From Spirochaetales bacterium UBA1265 (lineage in GTDB: Bacteria > Spirochaetota > Spirochaetia > Sphaerochaetales > Sphaerochaetaceae): a stretch of 7,309 nucleotides of DNA. The position numbers and the translations under genes are program-made. Of this stretch, positions 1 through 5,856 are shown one piece after another. The stretch covers positions 1,685-8,993 of the forward strand of contig DBVL01000078.1 of assembly GCA_002308475.1 (NCBI GenBank). Direction: 5' to 3'. The notes beneath the pieces are model-generated. The model saw only the letters and a list, made by a program, of their open reading frames with translations, had not been told where the DNA came from and made no database searches. Every line of letters starts with the position of its first letter. The stretch's first letter is position 1.

Positions 1-504
1 ACATCCTTGGACGTGACAAACCTCAACCCACAGGAACTGAATCAGGTCAAGGGACTAGGAGAAGCAAACTCGGCCCTTCTCTGCGCAAGTCTTGAGCTGG
101 GACGGCGTTTTCTCTCATGTAGGAGAAAGAACCTTTCAAGACCAGCAGATATCTTTGACCATCTGAGGCATTACGGAGACAGAATGCAGGAACACCTCAT
201 ATGCATAATGCTGAACGGAGCTTTAGAGTTGCTGGCGGTGAAGGTTATCACGGTAGGATTAATAAACAGAACCGTGTGCCACCCGAGAGAGGTCTTTGCA
301 GATGCAGTGGCCATGAGAGCCAGCTCAATCATACTGGCACACAATCACCCCAGTGGAAATCTTGAACCAAGTACAAACGACCTAGAGGTAACTGAGTCCA
401 TAGAAAAAGCAGGCAGAATACTGGGGATCCGACTGATGGACCACATAGTATTCTGCCAGGACTCATACCGCTCCATGCTGGAGAACGGCGACTATACTTT
501 TTAA
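1..504 (+). CDS. radC: RadC family protein (JAB/MPN domain), 5'-truncated by window edge
   Basis: The reading frame is open from base 1, so the TTG at 7 is probably internal and the N-terminal part lies outside the window. Counting residues from that TTG, a helix-hairpin-helix remnant (KGLGEA, 15-20, then a helix ending LELGRR) is followed by the RadC-type JAMM metalloprotease-like domain. The domain shows a conserved Glu (QEHL, E62), HPREVF (92-97), the metal-site motif HNHPSG (112-117), and S122 and D125 completing the HxH-x-S-x2-D pattern. These are the hallmarks of the RadC/UPF0758 family, about 220-230 residues long, so roughly a quarter is missing. RadC was named for DNA repair, but that role is disputed and its biochemical activity is unsettled. 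The gene converges on the minus-strand run with a 3-base gap. All expected metal-site residues are present. Confidence 0.95.
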   Translation, partial: TSLDVTNLNPQELNQVKGLGEANSALLCASLELGRRFLSCRRKNLSRPADIFDHLRHYGDRMQEHLICIMLNGALELLAVKVITVGLINRTVCHPREVFADAVAMRASSIILAHNHPSGNLEPSTNDLEVTESIEKAGRILGIRLMDHIVFCQDSYRSMLENGDYTF

Positions 505-507
505 TGA

Positions 508-1062
508 TTACTCAGCTTTTTTGCTCTTTATTAAAGAGAAAACAGTCAAAAGAACGCTGATTGCGCCAAGAGCCAGGATGACCACACCAATAACTGTGAC
601 AACTGCAGGGAGAGCCTTGTCAGGGTTTGAGAAGAGGATGAAGGCCAGAACAGCGTCAACAAGAGCTTCCCATGCAAATGAACTGAGATTTATTCTCTTG
701 TCTATTCTTCTGCACATGATGGCGTTCTGAACAGCAACAGCAGCCTCAAAACAGAGGATAACTGCCACAAAGATCTGAATGGCGCTCATAGAGATCTCAG
801 CAATGGTTATTGGAGCAATCACTGCTGCAAGACCAACCAAGATTGAGAGAATACTCTTTATGAAAGCCACTGTCTTTGTGAACCTGACAAAGTGCCATGA
901 ACTGATGTTGAACAGAGTGTAGAAACCTACGGCAAGAGAGTAAACACCTGCAGTAATGACAATAACTTTAACAAAAACAGTCTTGTTGCTCAGGATAAGG
1001 ATTCCTGCTGCAACCATAATAATCCCGAGGATCAATAATCCAACTTTGTTTTTCTTTTCCAT
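508..1062 (-). CDS. DUF308/HdeD-like six-helix membrane protein
   Basis: This 184-residue protein is almost wholly hydrophobic, with about six predicted membrane helices (roughly 7-25, 30-52, 66-84, 88-115, 128-146 and 150-177). Short charged loops separate them, notably CRRIDKR near 117-123, and the tail is basic (KSKKAE). Length, helix count and the repeated Gly/Ala/Ile-rich helices fit the DUF308 family, which includes E. coli HdeD, an inner-membrane protein linked to acid resistance. Its molecular function is unknown and I infer none here. The start is well supported: AGGAG lies 7 bases before the ATG. It is the last gene of the minus-strand run, 18 bases after the exported beta-rich protein, and ends 3 bases from the radC stop. 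The assignment rests on overall character rather than a diagnostic motif. Confidence 0.75.
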   Translation of the reverse strand: MEKKNKVGLLILGIIMVAAGILILSNKTVFVKVIVITAGVYSLAVGFYTLFNISSWHFVRFTKTVAFIKSILSILVGLAAVIAPITIAEISMSAIQIFVAVILCFEAAVAVQNAIMCRRIDKRINLSSFAWEALVDAVLAFILFSNPDKALPAVVTVIGVVILALGAISVLLTVFSLIKSKKAE

Positions 1063-1080
1063 ATCTTTTCTCCTGAATAA

Positions 1081-1641
1081 TTATATCTCGTAACTTATAT
1101 AGGCTCTGATTCCAAGTTCATCATCAGCGCCTTTTGTAATGGTTCTATAGTATTCAATCTCCGCGCCTACACCGAATCTGTCGGTCTGCCTTCCATGGAC
1201 TCCACCCTGAACTATGAGACCCCAGCGCTGACCAAGGTTGGAGAAGTCTACAAAATCATAGATATCATATCTAGCGCCGAAAGCACCATATAGCTCAAAG
1301 GACTTAGCCCAGGCGTATTTAGCACAAAGAAGACCGGAAGCAGCCATGTCCAGCGTCTTTAAAAAGCCTTCTTCGTGCTGTCTCAACTCACTAGGGTTGG
1401 CTGTGGCTGAGAACTGAAGTTTGACACCTATGGCCAGGCTCCGGAAAACCGCAGGTGTAAAAGTCACACCGGCAAAAAGCCCTGCACGCAGATCCTCAGA
1501 ATCCAGGGGAGAGACAACTGCAAGTCCTGCATCAATAAGGAGGTTTGAAGGCTCTTCCCTGGTGAGAATATGATCTCCATCCCCTGCATAAAGAGCAGAA
1601 AGACAGAGAAGCATTAGAGAAAGAATGAGGAGTCTCTTCAT
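1081..1641 (-). CDS. Small exported beta-rich protein, possible outer-membrane beta-barrel
   Basis: The protein has 186 residues from the chosen ATG. The N-terminus is a clear type I signal peptide: MKR, a Leu-rich core, then ALYA before GDGD as the likely cleavage site. The Cys in the core lacks a lipobox, so a lipoprotein is unlikely. The mature part is rich in alternating hydrophobic/polar and aromatic stretches (for example FELYGAFGARYDIYDF, FGVGAEIEYYR, and the final strand IRAYISYEI), as in small outer-membrane barrels; about eight strands would fit. I do not recognise a named family. The ATG overlaps the upstream nucleotidyltransferase stop as TAATG, with GGGA about 7 bases before it. 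A GTG at 1653 would add four residues but is less likely. Such overlap implies translational coupling and co-expression. An envelope role is inferred from the signal peptide and strand pattern only. Confidence 0.7.
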   Translation of the reverse strand: MKRLLILSLMLLCLSALYAGDGDHILTREEPSNLLIDAGLAVVSPLDSEDLRAGLFAGVTFTPAVFRSLAIGVKLQFSATANPSELRQHEEGFLKTLDMAASGLLCAKYAWAKSFELYGAFGARYDIYDFVDFSNLGQRWGLIVQGGVHGRQTDRFGVGAEIEYYRTITKGADDELGIRAYISYEI

Positions 1642-2549
1642 TATTTTTCCCACAGCTTTTCAGGATAGAAACCCAGCTTGGTCTTTTCAGCCAGGTTCTG
1701 TCTGACAGTTTCACGGTCTTCCTTGTAGGTCATACCGAACCATCTGTCCTCTGTGGAGAAGACTCTCATGGTGCCGTTGCCGGTGGCAACTATCTCACCT
1801 GCACAGTTGGGAAGAAGAACTTCCTTCTTGGGCTCTGAAACATTTTCCTTGATGAAGCGGTCCCAATAGAGCTGCATGTAATCAAAGGCTGCCGGAGTGA
1901 AACCGAAGAAATTCATGGAGACAATCTCGTCGCCGGACAGTCGGACATCGCCTTCAGGCAGATGGCTTACTATCCCCTGAGAGTCGAACTCAATCTTTGT
2001 GTTCTCTCTCATGCCGGTCAAAAAGCCGTCTTTCACGCCACAGACTCCACGTGAGACCGAGCCGACGGGACTCATGGTGTTTTTGAGAATGTAGCCAACC
2101 ATGGCGTGGGCGGTGCTTGTGTTCTCAAGTGTGCTCAGGTAGTTTCCAAGGATTCCATAAGCTTCCTTTCCGTAGTAGTCATCTGCATTTATGATGGTAA
2201 ACGGTGTGTTGACAGCGTTTTTTGCGCAAAGAACAGCGTGGATGGTTCCCCATGGCTTTTCCCTGTTCTTTGAGGCCTCTATCTGTGTGGCATCCAGAAG
2301 ACTCTGCTTTGTCTGGAAAACGTACTCAGCGTTCATGTTCCGTGCTATTCTGTCAAAAAGACGTTCTCTGAAGTCCTTCTCAATATCCGGACGGATTATA
2401 AACACAACCTTGTCGTAGCCATGTTCTTTAGCATCAAAACAACTGTAATCAAGAAGGGTTTCTCCATGAGCTCCAACCGGATCAATCTGCTTGATTCCAC
2501 CGTATCTTGAGCCCATTCCTGCAGCGAGAACTACTAGTGTAGGTTTCAT
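1641..2549 (-). CDS. Sugar-phosphate-type nucleotidyltransferase
   Basis: This 302-residue protein has the Rossmann-like nucleotidyltransferase fold of NDP-sugar pyrophosphorylases. The N-terminus shows the nucleotide-binding loop LAAGMGSRYGGIKQ (8-21), a variant of GxGxR...K. GTIHAVL (101-107) and the metal/nucleotide motif NADD (121-124) follow. The family joins a sugar- or alcohol-phosphate to an NTP, releasing pyrophosphate, in the cytoplasm. The actual substrate cannot be read from the sequence. The start has GGAG 8 bases upstream and the next gene back is 97 bases away, so this is probably the first gene of a transcription unit. The stop overlaps the start of the exported beta-rich protein by one base. 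No partner kinase, glycosyltransferase or polysaccharide cluster is present, so an envelope-sugar role is only a guess. Confidence 0.85.
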   Translation of the reverse strand: MKPTLVVLAAGMGSRYGGIKQIDPVGAHGETLLDYSCFDAKEHGYDKVVFIIRPDIEKDFRERLFDRIARNMNAEYVFQTKQSLLDATQIEASKNREKPWGTIHAVLCAKNAVNTPFTIINADDYYGKEAYGILGNYLSTLENTSTAHAMVGYILKNTMSPVGSVSRGVCGVKDGFLTGMRENTKIEFDSQGIVSHLPEGDVRLSGDEIVSMNFFGFTPAAFDYMQLYWDRFIKENVSEPKKEVLLPNCAGEIVATGNGTMRVFSTEDRWFGMTYKEDRETVRQNLAEKTKLGFYPEKLWEK

Positions 2550-2586
2550 ATGTAAATCTCCATTTTAAAGGCAAAAAAGCCAGATT

Positions 2587-2616
2587 CTTATATCAAAAGG
2601 TTACCATATAAGGCAG
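2587..2616 (-). promoter_or_regulatory. Weak sigma70-type promoter candidate before the nucleotidyltransferase
   Basis: On the minus strand a TATAAG -10 candidate (2587-2592) lies 18 bases after CTGCCT (2611-2616), which matches the -35 consensus at only three of six positions. It sits in the only sizeable gap of the minus-strand run, where a promoter would be expected. The support is mainly positional. Confidence 0.25.
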
Positions 2617-2617
2617 T

Positions 2618-2639
2618 AAAATAAAAGAATGCTTATTCT
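2618..2639 (-). terminator. Weak intrinsic-terminator-like hairpin after the FKBP gene
   Basis: Eight bases after the FKBP stop, the minus strand reads AGAAT-AAGC-ATTCT followed at once by TTTATTTT. This is a 5-bp, AT-rich stem with a T-rich tail. The position is right for ending a priA-to-FKBP transcript, but the stem is weak and readthrough is likely. Confidence 0.35.
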
Positions 2640-2646
2640 ACAACGC

Positions 2647-3360
2647 CTATCTTACAATTGAATGAAGTGTGACATCAAAGATAAGAAGAGAGTTAGGCTC
2701 TATGCTTGATGTTCCGCCCTCACCGTAGCCGAGGGAAGGATGAATCCAGAATCTGTAGCTTGCACCCTCTTTCATGAGGCAGAGGCCCTCAGAGAAACCT
2801 TTAATGACCTGGCTCAAAGCGAACTGTGAGGTAGTTCCTCTTGAAACAGAAGAATCAGCAACAGTTCCATCCAGAAGAGTAAGAGTGTAGTCCAAATTCA
2901 CAGTATCTGAAGCTACTGGCACATTTCCGGTCCCTTCATTGATGACCTTGTATTGAAGACCGCTCTCTGTTGTAACCACACCAGGCTCTTTTGCATTCTG
3001 CGCAAGGAATGCCTCTGCCTTCTCAAGATTCTTCACCCCAAGATCTTTAACTTGTTCCTGAAGGTATGCTCTGTAGTCCTCCACAATCTTGTTGAACTGT
3101 TCATCTGTAACAACTACGCCATCTGCATAGGCTCTTGCGCCCTCAGCAAAAGCTCTGGCATCCATTTCCAGATACTGACCCTGGTTTGAATAGTTAGTGA
3201 AGTATCCCAGTGCCCAGAAAAACCTCTCGGCTGCTGTTTCCGGAGTGTAGGTGCTCACAGTTGTCTCAACGGCTCCCGAGTCGGCCTTTTCCACAACGCC
3301 TGAGGCAAATAATCCCAGTCCAACAACAAGAACAATCAAAAAAGTTAGTGTTTTTTTCAT
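2647..3360 (-). CDS. Exported FKBP-type peptidyl-prolyl cis-trans isomerase
   Basis: The protein has 237 residues. A signal peptide (MKK, hydrophobic core, cleavage probably near FASG, about 18-21) sends it across the inner membrane; no lipobox Cys is visible. Residues about 40-125 form a helical segment like the N-terminal dimerisation domain of Mip/FkpA-type enzymes. Residues about 133-235 are the FKBP domain: SGLQYKVI, LDYTL (Y158), VIKGFSEGL (185-193), the GYG motif (Y212), IEPN (220-223) and FDVTL (F228). The family isomerises Xaa-Pro bonds and often acts as a periplasmic chaperone. Two pocket positions differ from FKBP12: the Trp of VIPGW is Phe (F189), and the Phe before DSS is Ala (A168). 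The ATG overlaps the radical SAM stop as ATGA, with GGGAG about 8 bases upstream. Confidence 0.93.
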   Translation of the reverse strand: MKKTLTFLIVLVVGLGLFASGVVEKADSGAVETTVSTYTPETAAERFFWALGYFTNYSNQGQYLEMDARAFAEGARAYADGVVVTDEQFNKIVEDYRAYLQEQVKDLGVKNLEKAEAFLAQNAKEPGVVTTESGLQYKVINEGTGNVPVASDTVNLDYTLTLLDGTVADSSVSRGTTSQFALSQVIKGFSEGLCLMKEGASYRFWIHPSLGYGEGGTSSIEPNSLLIFDVTLHSIVR

Positions 3361-4335
3361 ATCAGATCTCCCTGCTTGAAATTGTTTTTTATCATGAAGG
3401 CCTCAAGAGAACGCAGAAAATTGTTCTTGTCCGCAAATCCTCGTGGCGAAGCCAGTCTATGAGACGGAGTCTCACATATCAGTCTTTCTATAACAATATC
3501 CGACTGTATCCTCCTGAGAAGATACGCAGTACTTAAGATGTGGCGCTTTGTGCATGGAGCGTGGACTTCACCTTCAAGGTATTTGTCAAAAAGAGGCGTC
3601 CCGGATGCTATGTTCAGGTTATGGATCTTTATGGCCTGAGGATTAACCTTGTTTATGACGGCTATGGTCCTCTCCAGTTCAGCCCTGCCCTCTCCGGGAA
3701 AGCCGGTGAGAACATGGACGCACAGTTCAAGACCTGCTTCCTTTACAAGAGAAGCTGCTTTGACAAAACTCTCAACATCATGGCCACGCCTCATGGCCTT
3801 GAGGATTCTGTCATCTCCACTCTGAAGCCCAAGTTCCACACAGACTGTGCCTGTTTTCTCCCTGTAAGAGGAGAGCAGTTCCACCTTTTCCTTGTCCAGA
3901 CAGTCCGGTCTGGTAGATACAATCAGTCCTTCCCAGGGATAGAGGTCCACAACGCTGTCATATATCTTCTTAAGTCTCTCAACAGGGGCATAGGTGTTTG
4001 AATAAGACTGAAAATAGAGAGCATAATGCGTGGCTCCATATCTTCTTCTTACAAACTCCACTCCACGGCGAGCTTGCTCTTCCAGCGGCATGAGTGTTTC
4101 TTTCAGAGTACTGTCTATGTACTTTCTCAAAGCCACTTTCATGAGTGAAGGCACTCTCGCTCTTTCTATGATAGACGGAAACAGCACCCTGGCTGTCACA
4201 GAATATGCATCCGCCCTTCATGCGGTTTAAGTCCCTGTGTGGGCAGGTGAAACCTCCGTCCACACCCACTCTGTAGATTTTGTAGCCATAACGCTTGATT
4301 AAGCTCTCTGAATAGCTGTTGTACGGTTTCTCCAT
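3357..4335 (-). pseudogene. TIGR01212/YhcC-type radical SAM protein, frameshifted
   Basis: Two overlapping frames together encode one protein. The first starts at the ATG at 4335 (GAGG 5 bases upstream) and carries the cluster-binding cysteines C31, C43 and C46 in the Cx11CxxC spacing typical of this family. It then loses similarity and stops at 3979-3981. The second frame, open from 4199 to 3357, holds the rest: LYFQSYSNTYAP, STRPDC, LGLQSGDDRIL and LTGFPGE in family order. Skipping one base near 4122 joins them into about 325 residues, close to the family's usual 300-320. The family is Elp3-like, binds a 4Fe-4S cluster and SAM, and its substrate is unknown. As given the gene cannot make a full product; it may be a real mutation or a sequence error. 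It lies 7 bases after fmt and overlaps the FKBP start as ATGA. Confidence 0.88.
4119..4128 (-). other. Most likely frameshift point in the radical SAM gene
   Basis: On the minus strand GAG AAA G TAC can be read as E-K in the first frame and, after skipping the G at 4122, as Y-I-D-S-T in the second frame. This gives a smooth join from SGFEK to YIDST. The exact point is uncertain. The first frame must hold to about 4188 (CDSQG), and the second must be in use by about 4085 (LEEQARRG). Confidence 0.5.
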
Positions 4336-4374
4336 GGATGCCTCAGTTGAAAACAGCTGTTTTTATCCATGGAT
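4331..4374 (-). promoter_or_regulatory. Potential mRNA stem burying the radical SAM start codon
   Basis: The 9-mer TCCATGGAT occurs at 4331-4339, over the radical SAM start codon, and again at 4366-4374, within a perfect palindrome (4365-4374) in the last codons of fmt. In the mRNA, 4365-4373 can pair with 4331-4339 over 9 bp, closing a 25-base loop. The loop holds the fmt stop, the GAGG ribosome site and an inner palindrome, AAAACAGCTGTTTT (4350-4363). The AUG would lie inside the stem. A ribosome finishing fmt would open it, which suggests translational coupling. Both arms are partly constrained by coding, so chance is possible. Confidence 0.35.
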
Positions 4375-5326
4375 TTCCGTTTGCAAACGCCTTGAAGTCC
4401 ATTTCCTTTCTGGCTGGCAGCTGGAAAGAATTCAACCAGATGAGTTTGTCTGAACAGGCTACTCCCACACCCCTGTCTTTTCTGTATGCCACTACGGTAC
4501 CGGGCTTGACTGAGTGGTCCACGGGGCTTTCCTTGTCCAGATCCTCATACCCTCCCCAGACTCCGGTGACAAATATTTCCTTACCGTCGCAGAGTGCATA
4601 GGCTTTAGGCCAGGGGTACATGGCACGGATCAGGCAGTGTATTTCAAGAGCCGGTCTGTTGAAATCCAAATGGGACTCTTCTCTCTCTATCTTGGAACAG
4701 TAGGAAACCTCTCCTTTCTGCTCCTCAGCCTTTATAGCTGAACTGAAAACGGCTTCAAGAGCCTCAGGAACAAAGGCTGCAGCTTCTTCTGAGACAAGAG
4801 TTGTCAGACTATCTGTTGTTTCAGTGCCTGAAAGCGGGAAGCTTCTTGTTGCCCAGATATCCCCTTCATCCATCTTCAGCCCAAGGATCTGTAGGGAGAT
4901 AGTGCACTCTCTGTATCCATTTAAGATGGTACTCTGTATGGGAGAAGCTCCCCTGAGAAGAGGTAGCCGGGAAGGGTGAACATTAAATGCGCCGTCCTCA
5001 AAAAGAGAGAGGAATTTGGGACCGAAAATCTTGCCGAAGGCAAAGGTGACAAGAACCTGGGGCTTCAAGGCAGAAACGGCCGCTCTTGCCTCAGTTCTTA
5101 TACTGTCAAACTGGAGAACGGGAATACCTCGTTTGAGTGCAGCTTCTTTCACAGGTGGTGCAACAGGAACTTTTGACCTCCCCTGCGGTGCGTCTGGGGA
5201 AGTGAGGACACCTACTACATCAAAGCTTTCACAAAGACGCTCGAACAAAGGAACTGCAATCTGAGGAGTTCCCGCAAAGAGGATTCTTTTCTTATCCACG
5301 CCTTCTGCTCTTTCCTTTGCGTTCAT
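4343..5326 (-). CDS. fmt: Methionyl-tRNA formyltransferase
   Basis: Fmt moves a formyl group from 10-formyl-tetrahydrofolate to initiator Met-tRNA in the cytoplasm. Counting from the ATG at 5326 (327 residues), the N-terminal domain begins with ILFAGTP (15-21), followed by the DAPQGR loop and PPVK. The active site is NVHPSRLPLLRGASPIQ, with N115 and H117, then MDEGD with D153; these match the Asn, His and Asp used by the family. The C-terminal part (about 215-327) contains RAMYPWPKAYA, typical of the tRNA-binding domain. The start is uncertain. The ATG at 5326 adds about a dozen residues before the family's usual N-terminus. A GTG at 5299 would give 318 residues, nearer the E. coli length of 315, and overlap def by 8 bases. 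A TTG at 5344 has GGAG 4 bases upstream. All three starts overlap def, consistent with coupled synthesis. Confidence 0.96.
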   Translation of the reverse strand: MNAKERAEGVDKKRILFAGTPQIAVPLFERLCESFDVVGVLTSPDAPQGRSKVPVAPPVKEAALKRGIPVLQFDSIRTEARAAVSALKPQVLVTFAFGKIFGPKFLSLFEDGAFNVHPSRLPLLRGASPIQSTILNGYRECTISLQILGLKMDEGDIWATRSFPLSGTETTDSLTTLVSEEAAAFVPEALEAVFSSAIKAEEQKGEVSYCSKIEREESHLDFNRPALEIHCLIRAMYPWPKAYALCDGKEIFVTGVWGGYEDLDKESPVDHSVKPGTVVAYRKDRGVGVACSDKLIWLNSFQLPARKEMDFKAFANGNPWIKTAVFN

Positions 5327-5813
5327 TTTTCTGTCTTCTTTCAAACAGCTCCACCATGTGCTTTCTCTCAGAAGGTGAGAGGTGGTCTATATAGAGCTTT
5401 CCATCAAGATGGTCGTACTCATGCTGAATGGCTCTGGCCAAAAGGCCCGTAGCGTGGAGGGTAAAGGCTTTTCCGTGGACGTCTTGAGCAAAAACAGTCA
5501 CTTCAAGAGGCCTGATTACCTCATGACTCAAACCAGGCAGGCTGAGACAGCCCTCCTCGTAGGGTCCTTCCTCAACAGAAGTCTCAATAATCTGCGGATT
5601 CACAAAAACACGGCGGATTCCCTCAGCTGGGATTCCTATTACAAACAGACGTTTGTCTACACCAACCTGAGGGGCTGCAAGGCCTATTCCCTCAGCCTCT
5701 TCCATGGTCTCAAACATGGCTTCTGTAAGAAGCTCAAGAGGACGGTCAAAATCTGTCACCTCAGTGCATCTTACACCGAGAATCTCATCACCAAGTTTAT
5801 AGATATCAAGCAT
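5292..5813 (-). CDS. def: Peptide deformylase
   Basis: Def removes the N-formyl group from new polypeptides at the ribosome, reversing the mark set by Fmt, whose gene follows and overlaps. All three diagnostic motifs are intact in this 173-residue protein: GIGLAAPQVG (42-51), EGCLSLPG (87-94, metal ligand C89) and QHEYDHL (130-136, metal ligands H131 and H135, catalytic E132). The tail after about 158 is strongly basic (RRQKNERKGKSRRRG) and may contact ribosomal RNA, as the C-terminal helix does in E. coli; that is inference. The length is normal for the family. AAAGG lies 8 bases before the ATG. The gene is 39 bases after priA, and a promoter candidate overlaps the end of priA. Confidence 0.97.
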   Translation of the reverse strand: MLDIYKLGDEILGVRCTEVTDFDRPLELLTEAMFETMEEAEGIGLAAPQVGVDKRLFVIGIPAEGIRRVFVNPQIIETSVEEGPYEEGCLSLPGLSHEVIRPLEVTVFAQDVHGKAFTLHATGLLARAIQHEYDHLDGKLYIDHLSPSERKHMVELFERRQKNERKGKSRRRG

Positions 5814-5827
5814 TTGAACAACCTTTA

Positions 5828-5856
5828 TATATAGAGAAGTTTAAAGACTTTTTCAA
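5828..5856 (-). promoter_or_regulatory. Sigma70-type promoter candidate for def-fmt
   Basis: The minus strand reads TTGAAA (5851-5856, overlapping the priA stop), a 17-base AT-rich spacer, then TATATA (5828-5833). The -35 matches consensus at five of six positions and the -10 at four. Initiation would fall near 5821, only about 8 bases before the def ATG and at or past its AAAGG ribosome site. The transcript would therefore have almost no leader. AT-rich sequence can give such matches by chance. Confidence 0.35.

Noticed and set aside
468..487. Hairpin-like inverted repeat (CCGCTCCA...TGGAGAACGG) near the radC 3' end, considered as a terminator
   Set aside because: It lies inside radC coding sequence, has a bulge, and no T-tract follows directly on either strand.
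7..504. TTG at 7 as the true start of radC
   Set aside because: The frame is open to base 1 and the protein would lack part of the family's N-terminal region, so truncation by the window edge is simpler.
1081..1653. GTG start at 1653 for the beta-rich protein, giving MGKIMKR
   Set aside because: The ATG at 1641 gives a cleaner signal peptide and the common TAATG overlap, with GGGA at suitable spacing.
1532..1714. Minus-strand 60-codon frame across the nucleotidyltransferase/beta-rich junction
   Set aside because: It is out of frame with two well-supported genes and has no domain character.
2570..2581. GGCAAAAAAGCC as a terminator in the 97-base gap
   Set aside because: The stem is only 3 bp, with the A/T run in the loop rather than after the stem.
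3540..4001. Plus-strand open frame of 153 codons opposite the radical SAM gene
   Set aside because: It mirrors the conserved radical SAM coding sequence, has no recognisable motif and no good ribosome site.
5382..5834. Plus-strand open frame of 150 codons opposite def
   Set aside because: It is a shadow of def, whose three catalytic motifs are all on the minus strand.
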